A stretch of DNA of 5,052 bases from Candidatus Parcubacteria bacterium (lineage in GTDB: Bacteria; Patescibacteriota; Patescibacteriia; JAACEG01): the NCBI GenBank assembly GCA_023142625.1, contig JAGLJD010000132.1, positions 1 through 5,052 of the forward strand. The letters are read 5' to 3'. Under the pieces are notes generated by a model. The model did no database searches and was not told the origin of the DNA. It was given only the letters and a program-made list of their open reading frames with translations. Numbering within the stretch: position 1 is the first letter of the stretch; every line of letters starts with the position of its first letter. The translations under genes were made by a program, and so were the position numbers. This document shows positions 1-5,052 of this stretch, piece by piece.

Positions 1-460
1 GACAATCACAATGCGAAAAACGAGCTTCGCAATCATTATCTTCATCACAACTTTCCCATTCAACTTCTTTAATAGGCACGCACCATTGATAAGAAGCTAC
101 ACATTTCAGCATATCCATAAAAAACCCCTCTGGACATTTTCCGTTTTTATCAGCTTCTTTGTAATTATTTGCTCTCATTGTTTTTAGAGAAGATATACAG
201 CAACTATCATTGCACTTCTTTTCCAAAACATCATAATAATTTTCTTGTTCAATTACCGTTTCTTTTTCATCAATCAATAAATATTTATGAACTTGCGAAC
301 ATTCATAATTATTAACAATCACGGCTATTCCTATAAACAGCCCTATCGCAATCGCTGTAAAAATAATAGCGATCGCAAAATAGACTTTTTTGCTATGGCT
401 CTTTTTAATAATCTCCTCCGCCTGTTTTTGAAAATCGTTTTGGGTCTTTTTTGCTGGCAT
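1..460 (-). CDS. Membrane-anchored cysteine-rich protein, C-terminus cut by window edge
   Basis: I do not recognise this family. The 153 visible residues start at an ATG (460-458) and stay open to the left edge. Residues 1-25 are polar and Lys-rich, 26-49 form one hydrophobic segment (VYFAIAIIF... to IGIAVIV), and the rest is soluble. A single N-terminal anchor with the bulk outside the cell is the natural reading. The outer part has 11 cysteines (residues 54, 83, 87, 88, 109, 120, 127, 138, 144, 151, 153), with spacings such as CNDSCC, CPEGFFMDMLKC, SYQWC and CDEDNDC. This suggests a disulfide-rich extracytoplasmic domain. The acidic CDEDNDC loop could also bind metal, but that is a guess. 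No Shine-Dalgarno precedes the ATG; the upstream DNA is nearly all A/T. A plausible promoter lies at 524-553. The gene is divided from its upstream neighbour by a terminator, so it is probably its own unit. A short plus-strand open frame over this area is a shadow. Confidence 0.8.
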   Translation of the reverse strand, partial: MPAKKTQNDFQKQAEEIIKKSHSKKVYFAIAIIFTAIAIGLFIGIAVIVNNYECSQVHKYLLIDEKETVIEQENYYDVLEKKCNDSCCISSLKTMRANNYKEADKNGKCPEGFFMDMLKCVASYQWCVPIKEVEWESCDEDNDCEARFSHCDC

Positions 461-523
461 AAAATTAAAATATTAAACAAATTAAAATATAAAAAATCGC
501 ATTAACTTTTATTCAACAAGCCT

Positions 524-553
524 ATTATATAATTCTTATTATTTTACTTTAAA
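524..553 (-). promoter_or_regulatory. Candidate sigma70-type promoter for the cysteine-rich protein gene
   Basis: On the minus strand, TATAAT (529-524) is a perfect -10 box. TTTAAA (553-548) matches four of six -35 bases, with an 18-nt spacer. The start of transcription would fall near 517, giving a leader of about 57 nt before the ATG at 460. In DNA this AT-rich a -10 match can occur by chance, so the call rests mainly on its position between a terminator and a gene start. Confidence 0.4.
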
Positions 554-645
554 CGCAGTTAATTTTATTTTTCCATATGCGATAATAAAAACCGCTTAAG
601 TAAAATATTTATAACATTATTATATACTAAAAAAAGCTAAAAGGC

Positions 646-671
646 AAAAAGGCGCTATCGCGCCTTTTTTT
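646..671 (-). terminator. Intrinsic terminator after the 513-residue secreted protein gene
   Basis: A perfect stem pairs AAAAAGGCGC (646-655) with GCGCCTTTTT (660-669) around a 4-nt loop, with five G/C pairs next to the loop. On the minus strand it begins about 22 nt after the TAA stop at 694 and ends in a run of T. The other strand also has a T run (665-671), so it could work in both directions, but no plus-strand gene is seen. Confidence 0.85.
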
Positions 672-693
672 GATATTCTTTATTTTTTAATAA

Positions 694-2235
694 TTACCTA
701 ACTCCTTGCAAATATTTTTTATAATCATTTGACTTTCTCCAGCTGACGGCTGAAATTTCAGGATGCACCACAAGCGGTCCGTTTTTGATCGTATGAGCGA
801 TTTCGCTGGCGGAGTATCCGCCGTAAATAAAAGCGTTTACTAAAATGTGCCAATCCTGCGCCGCAACCCCGATCCTATTTTTTCCTAAAATTCGCTCTAA
901 CTCCTGCTTTAATATTATTGCCCGCCTTCTCTCTTCTTTTAAATCGCTTAATCTTTCTTTGCCGTAAAATTGCTGAAACTTTTTTGCTGATTTTGCTTTT
1001 TCTATTTGAACAGGATCTGAAAATTTATAAGCATAGTCGTCTGGCAATTTAATAACGCTCAATTCGCTTAACCTGTTTTCATAAACATTAATATCAAAAA
1101 ATTTGTCCCTTCCAGTCAATAAAGCATATTGCCTATTCGGCAAATATAAATTTTTATAATCTCCGCTGTTTATGACGAAACTGTATATTTTTTTGCCTAA
1201 TATTTTTTGATTATTAGTATCCAACTCTTGCTCATAAACCGTTGTTCTAATTTTATTAAATTTGCCGTTTTCGCTTTTATTAACAAAACTGATCTTTAAA
1301 GAGCTTAATCTGTATTCAATAAATTTTGATTCAGATTCTATTATTTCTTGATTATACATATAATACGCCTGCTTAGCGTCGCCAAAAAATTTAATTACAT
1401 AAACTCCCGGCGATAAAATAATATTCTTGCTCCCATTAACCCCTGTATCATAAGATCCGATTCGTTCTCCTAATATAATATTATGGTCTATATCTGATGA
1501 TTGATTGTAAATTTCAAATTTCTTTTTTACAAGCAGACTGTCATCGCTGCCGCGCAAAACCACTGTTAAATTGCTTATGGTATAATCAAAAGTTGTTCTT
1601 TCTTTAGAAATAATATAAAAATCCCTGCTGATTGACAATTTTTGTATTGTTGGAATTTCAACAGTATATCTTCCTTCTGGCAAATGAACTATCTCGCATC
1701 CTTCAGATCCTGTTGAAAGCGATAATATTTTTTCTTTATCGCAAGCGCATTCATTTAATTCTATGTTTCGCGAATAAACAGTGAATTTTTTGTCTTTTAA
1801 AATATCTCCGTTAACAGAGCGAAAAAAAATTTTTACGGAACTTAACCTAAAAACTTTTGTATGGGAACGATTGTTGGAAATGATAATATTCCAAAAATAA
1901 AATGGCGTCTTTTTGCTGTCAGGGGAATAAATTTTAAACACAAACCTATTTCTTTGCCCTTGATCTATAAATGGCTGGACATCCATATTAAATAATTTTT
2001 CGCCTGCTTCTCCAGTATTGCCGCTTATTGCCCGCTTTCCTAAAATGCGCTTTCCGTTTGCGTCTGAAGTCTGGTGAAAAATTTCAAATTTTGTGTTTTT
2101 TAAAAGCCGACCGTAACTATCCCTCACAATCACCGTAACTTTAGCAGGTTCGCTGGCGCAAGTGCTTTGAGCCATTACAAAAACAAAAGCGAAAATTATA
2201 AGTATTGCGATAAAATTTTTTGTTTTGACTGTCAT
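694..2235 (-). CDS. Secreted protein with four tandem beta-sandwich-like repeats and a conserved C-terminal domain
   Basis: This 513-residue protein has a Sec signal peptide: basic MTVKTKN, a hydrophobic core at 8-22, and a likely signal peptidase I cut after TCA (residue 27). There is no lipobox before Cys26. About four repeats of roughly 85-100 residues follow, starting near 32, 132, 222 and 312. Each begins with a hydrophobic strand (KVTVIV, SVKIFF, NLTVVL, SLKISF), then a K-x-F/T-x-V/I-Y/F-x-Q strand, and often an ILGxxI strand and a TGxxG turn. This resembles Ig-like or CnaB/carboxypeptidase-regulatory-like folds, but the fold is inferred. Residues 412-513 form a different charged, helical domain with ELERILG, W462, NAFIYGGYSASEI, GPLVVHP and W499. 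From memory, similar tails occur in secreted Parcubacteria proteins of unknown role. An adhesive or structural surface role is likely, without proof. The ATG (2235) has only a weak AGAGA upstream. The gene has its own promoter, long leader and terminator. Confidence 0.85.
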   Translation of the reverse strand: MTVKTKNFIAILIIFAFVFVMAQSTCASEPAKVTVIVRDSYGRLLKNTKFEIFHQTSDANGKRILGKRAISGNTGEAGEKLFNMDVQPFIDQGQRNRFVFKIYSPDSKKTPFYFWNIIISNNRSHTKVFRLSSVKIFFRSVNGDILKDKKFTVYSRNIELNECACDKEKILSLSTGSEGCEIVHLPEGRYTVEIPTIQKLSISRDFYIISKERTTFDYTISNLTVVLRGSDDSLLVKKKFEIYNQSSDIDHNIILGERIGSYDTGVNGSKNIILSPGVYVIKFFGDAKQAYYMYNQEIIESESKFIEYRLSSLKISFVNKSENGKFNKIRTTVYEQELDTNNQKILGKKIYSFVINSGDYKNLYLPNRQYALLTGRDKFFDINVYENRLSELSVIKLPDDYAYKFSDPVQIEKAKSAKKFQQFYGKERLSDLKEERRRAIILKQELERILGKNRIGVAAQDWHILVNAFIYGGYSASEIAHTIKNGPLVVHPEISAVSWRKSNDYKKYLQGVR

Positions 2236-2297
2236 ATTTTTTTATTTTCTCTTTTTAAAATTGACGAATTGTGCTAATTTTTTTTACACTAAATAAT

Positions 2298-2328
2298 TTG
2301 TCATCCTGAATTTATTTCAGGATGACAA
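2298..2328. repeat. REP-like intergenic palindrome
   Basis: TTGTCATCCTGAA (2298-2310) is a perfect inverted copy of TTCAGGATGACAA (2316-2328), with a 5-nt loop. The core GTCATCCTGA/TCAGGATGAC resembles, from memory, palindromic intergenic repeats scattered through many bacterial genomes. No T run follows directly on either strand, so it is not a standard terminator. Related pieces lie nearby: GGATGACAATAATT occurs exactly at 2320-2333 and again at 2391-2404, and AGGATGATCA lies at 2339-2348. Confidence 0.8.
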
Positions 2329-2404
2329 TAATTGAATTAGGATGATCATTTTTTTAAAAAAACTGTCAGTGAATTAGCAAACATCTACAAGGATGACAAT
2401 AATT
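2320..2404. repeat. Direct repeats next to the REP-like palindrome
   Basis: Two exact copies of GGATGACAATAATT (2320-2333 and 2391-2404) and two of TGAATTAG (2333-2340 and 2370-2377) suggest a decayed duplication of the palindromic element. Both sets lie in the predicted leader of the secreted repeat protein gene. Confidence 0.65.
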
Positions 2405-2417
2405 TTTTTAATATTGT

Positions 2418-2445
2418 AGTATAGCATGAATCAAGAATATGTCAA
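2418..2445 (-). promoter_or_regulatory. Strong sigma70-type promoter for the secreted repeat protein gene
   Basis: On the minus strand, TTGACA (2445-2440) is a perfect -35 box. A 16-nt spacer and TATACT (2423-2418, five of six -10 bases) follow. TGC directly before the -10 gives an extended -10 (TGn). The predicted start is near 2411. It sits after the rpsU terminator and points at the 513-residue gene, so that gene should be transcribed separately from hisS-rpsU and probably well. It is the best promoter in the window. Confidence 0.8.
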
Positions 2446-2501
2446 GGGGTTTCGGATAAAAATGCGGAATATTTTACGAGTTATCCTAAAATTCTAAAAT
2501 T

Positions 2502-2538
2502 AAAAAAGTTTAGCGGTTCAAAATCGCTAAACTTTTTT
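2502..2538 (-). terminator. Intrinsic terminator of the hisS-rpsU unit
   Basis: A perfect 14-bp stem pairs AAAAAAGTTTAGCG (2502-2515) with CGCTAAACTTTTTT (2525-2538) around a 9-nt loop. In the minus direction it starts eight nt after the rpsU TAG stop and ends in six T, then AATTTT. Its tight coupling to the TAG shows that this TAG really ends rpsU, which matters for reading the amber codon in hisS. Confidence 0.9.
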
Positions 2539-2546
2539 ATTTTTTT

Positions 2547-2801
2547 CTATTTTCTTTTTTTAAATTTTCCGTATTTTCTCTCTTCTTCAGTTATCTTTCC
2601 TATCTTAAGCAGATAATCTTTTTTCCCGCAAATTTCTTTTTTCATTAAAGCTGATTTTCTCTGCTCCAGCTTGCTTTTATCTTTGCTTAAATACTTGACT
2701 TTCCTTGACTGAATCAGCCTTCCGCTCTGCTGGATGGTTTTCGTAAAACGCCGAAAATAGGCCTCAAATGTTTCTCCTGGCTTTCTTTTTATCTCTGGCA
2801 C
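2547..2801 (-). CDS. rpsU: 30S ribosomal protein bS21
   Basis: bS21 is a small basic protein of the 30S platform, near the 3' end of 16S rRNA, where it helps initiation. The 84-residue product opens with PEIKRKPGETFEAYFRRFTK, the family's usual pattern of a conserved strand then a basic helix that carries arginines (FRRF...QQSGRL). A Lys/Arg-rich tail follows (LEQRKSALMKK, KYGKFKKRK). It is longer than the 71-residue E. coli protein, as expected for Parcubacteria-type S21. The start is GTG at 2801-2799, not the overlapping ATG at 2803, whose frame stops after four codons. AAAGGAG lies nine nt upstream and supports the GTG. The gene follows hisS by 41 nt, so the two are co-transcribed. The stop is TAG, then a terminator. 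Reading through that TAG would add only 22 residues encoded within the terminator. Confidence 0.92.
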   Translation of the reverse strand: MPEIKRKPGETFEAYFRRFTKTIQQSGRLIQSRKVKYLSKDKSKLEQRKSALMKKEICGKKDYLLKIGKITEEERKYGKFKKRK

Positions 2802-2810
2802 ATTAACACG

Positions 2811-2817
2811 CTCCTTT
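2811..2817 (-). promoter_or_regulatory. Strong Shine-Dalgarno site of rpsU
   Basis: AAAGGAG (minus strand 2817-2811) lies nine nt before GTG 2801. It is the only strong Shine-Dalgarno in the window; the other three visible gene starts have A/T-rich upstream DNA. It fixes the GTG as the start of bS21. Confidence 0.85.
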
Positions 2818-2842
2818 CTAATATAGTTTTATTAAACATACT

Positions 2843-4171
2843 TTATTTATTTTTTAATATTTTTTTAACCTCTGCGATAGTTTTGGAAAAATCAACCTCC
2901 TCCTGAATTCCGCTTTCCATATTGCGAATCAGAATAGTTTTATCTAAAACTTCTTTCTGTCCGATTATCAAAGTCGCCTTAACTCCCAACTTATTCGCTA
3001 ATTCCAATTGGCTCCTCAGGCTTCCTTTAGAAAAATTTTCAGCGGCTTTAATCCCGATCTGCCTTAAATTTTCAAAAAGTTCCAGCGCTTTCACTCTCGC
3101 CTTTTCCCCAAGCTGAGCGACAAAAATTTCAAAATCCTGCTTCTTTGATATTTCAACCCTATTCTCTTTTAATTGGACAATCGCTCTTTCAATCCCAAGC
3201 CCCATTCCGCAGGCAGGCGTATCTTTTCCGCCAAAATCATAAATTAAATCGTCATACCTGCCACCGCCGCCCAAGGCGATCTGCCTTCTGCTGTCATTTT
3301 CTGAAGATTCAGGAAAGATCTCAAAAACTGTTTTTGTGTAATAATCAAGCCCTCTCACTAAGCAAGGATCTAATTCGTAAGGGATAGACAGATCATCGGC
3401 GTATTCTAAAACTTTCGTAAAATGGTCTTGGCAATTCTCGCACAGCCAATCCACTATTTGCGGCGCTTCCGCTGATATAATTTTGCATTTTTCTTCTTTG
3501 CAGTCTAAAATCCGCAACGGATTTTTAATTAGCCGCTTTTTGCAGTCAGGGCATAATTTCGCCTTTTTTCCTTTTAAATAAGAGACTAAATTTTCTTTGT
3601 AGCGAGGCGAACATTCAATGCAGCCCAAACTGTTTATTTTAATTTTTACGCTAATTCCGATCTCCTGATAAAATTTATGCGCTATCAGCAATAGTTGCCC
3701 CTCTATAACCGGATTTTTGTCTCCTATGATTTCCAAATCAAACTGATGGTGCTGCCTTGTCCGCCCAGACTGCGGTCTTTCGCGCCGAAAAAGCGGAGCG
3801 ATTGTATAAAGTTTCACGGGCTGCGGAAGATTCAGCATCCCATGTTCAATATAAGCCCTCACGATTCCCGGCGTCGCTTCCGGCCTTAAGCAGACTTTTT
3901 CCCCGTTCTAGTCCGTGAAAGCAAACATCTCTTTCTCCACAATGTCGGTATGCTTTCCCGTAGCTCGGACAAACAGGGTTGAATTTTCTAAAATCGGAGT
4001 GTCTATTCTTTTAAAGCCGTAAGCGCGCGCTATTTTTCTCGCCGCGTCCCTGATATAATCCCAATAATCCTGCTCTTGCGGAATAATGTCTTTCATCCCG
4101 CGCAAGAGTTGAGGCGGTTTTACTTTCCCCCTCTTTTTAATAATCGTCTTGTTTTTTGGTCTTCGCCCCAT
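2843..4171 (-). CDS. hisS: Histidyl-tRNA synthetase, one frame interrupted by an in-frame TAG at codon 88
   Basis: HisRS charges tRNA-His with histidine in the cytoplasm and is essential. The frame spans 442 codons, the normal family length, from ATG 4171 to TAA 2845-2843. An N-terminal basic stretch leads into LLRGMKDIIPQEQ and a class II catalytic core. Motif 2 lies at 128-147 (FRRERPQSGRTRQHHQ), the histidine-binding LVRGLDYYT at 271-279, GGGGRYDDL at 301-309 and motif 3 GLGIERA at 324-330. The anticodon-binding domain runs from about 345 to 442. A Cys-pair insert lies between motif 2 and the LVRGLDYYT motif. TAG at 3910-3908 splits the frame into 87 residues (4171-3911) and a downstream part that is intact from NGEKVCLRPEATPG onward; the next in-frame GTG is at 3862. 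Both parts join without gap or shift, so this is a single-base lesion or recoding, not decay. The downstream part alone would lack the N-terminal class II motif 1 region and should be inactive. No Shine-Dalgarno is seen; rpsU follows 41 nt downstream. Confidence 0.93.
3908..3910 (-). other. In-frame amber codon within hisS
   Basis: On the minus strand the sequence reads GCT TTC ACG GAC TAG AAC GGG GAA AAA. The surrounding protein, FAFTD-x-NGEKVCLRPE, aligns by eye with the family pattern F-x-D-x-x-G-x-x-L-x-LRPE (E. coli FEDRNGDSLTLRPE, from memory). The TAG replaces one variable residue and nothing is inserted or lost. One base change from CAG (Gln), AAG (Lys) or GAG (Glu) would explain it. 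Confidence 0.95.
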
Positions 4172-4180
4172 ATTTTTTAT

Positions 4181-4215
4181 GATTTATGAATTATGAATAA
4201 TGAATCAAGGAATTA
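4181..4215 (+). repeat. Degenerate heptamer array between the 142-residue gene and hisS
   Basis: On the plus strand, 7-nt units GATTTAT, GAATTAT, GAATAAT and GAATCAA follow one another (4181-4208), then GGAATTA. The array fills most of the 50-bp gap and ends about 10 bp before the hisS ATG. Related units in the opposite orientation lie at 4787-4814. Confidence 0.6.
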
Positions 4216-4221
4216 AAAAAA

Positions 4222-4650
4222 TTAAACCTCTAATTCTCTCATTTGTTTTGCTAATTCGCGCATTCTTTCAGCATTTTCTGTTCGTTCTTCATTATTTTGA
4301 TTTGGCGTCCAAGCACAAGACAGCCATTCGTTTTTCATCCGCACCCATTCTTTTTTATCCGCTTCATTTTCAACAGTTATAGAATACCAATTTCTATTTG
4401 GCTCAAAATCATCAGTGTCTCTGTCTATATATTCATCATTAGATATAACTTCATCTACAGATGTTTCCAATCCATGTTCGGCAACATAAAATGTAACCTT
4501 TTCACTTTCAATTTTTTCAATTGCTTTCTTTATTGTTTCTTCAGAATAATTTCCATCTGGGGATATCTCTTTTAATGTTGCCAGCATTCTGCTTTCATAA
4601 TTATCTATTTTTTGATTTGTATCTTGATGAAAACTTTTTTCTTTAATCAT
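4222..4650 (-). CDS. Small acidic protein of unknown function
   Basis: I do not recognise this 142-residue protein. It has no signal peptide or membrane segment, is rich in Glu, Asp and Lys, and has one cysteine (112), so it is probably cytoplasmic. Residues 1-50 look helical (TIKKAIEKIESEK), 51-115 mix likely strands with aromatics (KVTFYVAEHG, NWYSITVEN, EWVRMKNEWLSCAW), and 119-142 form an amphipathic, charged helix (ERMRELAKQMRELEV) that could mediate contacts. The ATG at 4650 is the first in frame; no Shine-Dalgarno is present. A TATAAA at 4660-4655 would give a nearly leaderless mRNA, but no good -35 accompanies it. The gene lies between lepB and hisS with heptamer arrays on both sides and no clear terminator, which suggests a later insertion into a housekeeping group. 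The length of the frame and the protein-like composition support a real gene. Confidence 0.65.
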   Translation of the reverse strand: MIKEKSFHQDTNQKIDNYESRMLATLKEISPDGNYSEETIKKAIEKIESEKVTFYVAEHGLETSVDEVISNDEYIDRDTDDFEPNRNWYSITVENEADKKEWVRMKNEWLSCAWTPNQNNEERTENAERMRELAKQMRELEV

Positions 4651-4750
4651 AGATTTTATAATTACGCATAAAATAAATTGATAAAATTATTTTTCAAAAA
4701 AAATAAAAATAAAATTTATTATTATGTATAAAAAATTAAATTATTTTAAA

Positions 4751-4782
4751 TTATAATTTTGATACTTATAATTTTGATACTT
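4751..4782. repeat. 15-bp tandem duplication in an AT-rich spacer
   Basis: TTATAATTTTGATAC occurs exactly twice, head to tail (4751-4765 and 4766-4780), with two more matching bases (TT). It lies in the 168-bp spacer 4651-4818, which is almost all A/T and holds no gene or G/C-stem terminator that I can see. Confidence 0.85.
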
Positions 4783-4786
4783 AATT

Positions 4787-4814
4787 ATAATTCTTAATTC
4801 TTACTTCTTGATTC
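4787..4814 (-). repeat. Degenerate heptamer array after lepB
   Basis: On the minus strand, four 7-nt units run GAATCAA, GAAGTAA, GAATTAA, GAATTAT, starting four nt after the lepB stop codon. They share GAATCAA and GAATTAT with the array at 4181-4215, in the opposite orientation. The longest exact inverted match between the two sites is AATGAATCAAG (plus 4199-4209, minus 4817-4807). Confidence 0.6.
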
Positions 4815-4818
4815 ATTC

Positions 4819-5052
4819 TCAATACTCAAAGTCCTCTAAAAACCCGAATTTCTCAAACGGCCAGCCACGAAACCATGCCTTGCCGATAATTAAATCTTCA
4901 GGCAGCACTCCAAAAATGCGGGAATCTAAACTATGATTTCTATTGTCGCCAAGCACAAAATACTCATCGCTCTTTAAAGTAATATCTATATCGCCAGCCG
5001 TCTTTTTGTCTGCGTCAAGATATCCTTCTTCTAATTTAATTCCGTCATCGCT
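4819..5052 (-). CDS. lepB: Signal peptidase I, C-terminal part only
   Basis: The last 77 residues of a type I signal peptidase are visible; the start lies beyond the right edge. This membrane-bound serine protease removes signal peptides from exported proteins. The segment holds the family signature GDNRNHSLDSR (35-45 from the window edge), which is conserved box E of the catalytic domain, then FGVLPEDLIIGKAWFRGWPFEKFGF, whose pattern of a proline, IIGKAW and WP is typical of bacterial LepB C-termini. The catalytic Ser and Lys would lie upstream, outside the window. The frame ends in TGA (4821-4819), so UGA is a stop here. Parcubacteria often carry lepB, hisS and rpsU together (recalled, not checked). 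The 513-residue secreted protein has a signal peptide of the kind this enzyme cuts. Confidence 0.93.
   Translation of the reverse strand, partial: SDDGIKLEEGYLDADKKTAGDIDITLKSDEYFVLGDNRNHSLDSRIFGVLPEDLIIGKAWFRGWPFEKFGFLEDFEY

Larger units (their letters stand above)
2236..2411 (-). promoter_or_regulatory. Long 5' leader of the secreted repeat protein gene
   Basis: If transcription starts near 2411, the mRNA carries about 175 nt before the ATG at 2235. The leader holds a perfect 13-bp hairpin (2298-2328) and an earlier copy of one arm (2404-2391, minus strand), so two pairings compete. It also contains a T7A7 palindrome (2349-2362). No known riboswitch class is recognised and no small reading frame is convincing. 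Together with the promoter and the rpsU terminator, this accounts for the 311-bp gene-free stretch 2236-2546. Confidence 0.5.

Noticed and set aside
287..505. Plus-strand open frame of 72 codons
   Set aside because: It lies largely over the better minus-strand cysteine-rich gene, has an improbable composition and no ribosome binding site.
2298..2328. Intrinsic terminator at the REP-like palindrome
   Set aside because: No T run directly follows the stem on either strand, and both neighbouring genes already have better terminators.
2298..2404. CRISPR-like array
   Set aside because: The repeats are short, partly inverted and irregularly spaced, with no uniform spacers and no cas gene nearby.
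2843..3862. A separate HisZ-like or split synthetase gene starting at GTG 3862
   Set aside because: The frame continues without gap to the 87-residue N-terminal part, the residues between belong to the HisRS LRPE region, and the catalytic and anticodon-binding motifs are those of a full HisRS.
2922..3889. Several plus-strand open frames opposite hisS
   Set aside because: They are antisense shadows of the clear HisRS frame and carry no recognisable motif.
2547..3910. Global reassignment of TAG to an amino acid
   Set aside because: rpsU ends in TAG eight nt before a perfect terminator stem at the expected protein end, so TAG works as a stop here. Only site-specific readthrough remains open.
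4200..4575. Plus-strand open frames opposite the 142-residue gene
   Set aside because: Their Phe/Ile-rich products look like antisense translation, and the minus-strand frame is longer with a more protein-like composition.
4222..4650. Toxin-antitoxin or anti-restriction protein
   Set aside because: The small acidic form fits many families, but there is no partner gene and no motif that I can name.

Overview
All genes in this window lie on the minus strand, in AT-rich DNA. The sequence suggests a small-genome bacterium of the Candidate Phyla Radiation (Patescibacteria), probably Parcubacteria. This is inferred from the lepB-hisS-rpsU gene order, the lysine-rich extended bS21, the near absence of Shine-Dalgarno sites, and a secreted repeat protein whose C-terminal domain I associate from memory with that group. 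The stops that look functional are TAA (three genes), TAG (rpsU) and TGA (lepB). That fits the standard bacterial code and argues against the UGA=Gly code of SR1/Gracilibacteria.

Layout, read in the direction of transcription (right to left). (1) 5052-4819: the C-terminal end of signal peptidase I (lepB), cut by the window edge. (2) 4818-4651: an AT-rich spacer with a heptamer array and a 15-bp tandem duplication. (3) 4650-4222: an unrecognised acidic 142-residue protein. (4) 4221-4172: a second heptamer array, in the opposite orientation. (5) 4171-2843: histidyl-tRNA synthetase (hisS), intact over 442 codons except for one in-frame TAG at codon 88. (6) 2801-2547: rpsU (bS21), with a GTG start and a strong Shine-Dalgarno, followed at once by an intrinsic terminator. 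(7) 2546-2236: a gene-free stretch holding that terminator, a strong sigma70-type promoter and a roughly 175-nt leader with a REP-like palindrome. (8) 2235-694: a secreted protein of 513 residues with about four tandem beta-sandwich-like repeats and a conserved-looking C-terminal domain, closed by an intrinsic terminator. (9) 460-1: the start of a membrane-anchored, cysteine-rich protein that runs off the left edge.

hisS and rpsU form a translation operon, probably read from lepB or from a promoter near it. The 142-residue gene looks inserted into that group. The two left-hand genes encode envelope or exported proteins in separate transcription units; the signal peptide of the 513-residue protein is the kind of substrate that the signal peptidase at the right edge would process.

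The most notable point is the amber codon inside an otherwise perfect hisS, an essential gene. A sequencing or assembly error, or a strain variant, is the simplest explanation; readthrough is a less likely but testable alternative. I found no CRISPR array, tRNA, rRNA, insertion sequence or recognisable defence system.
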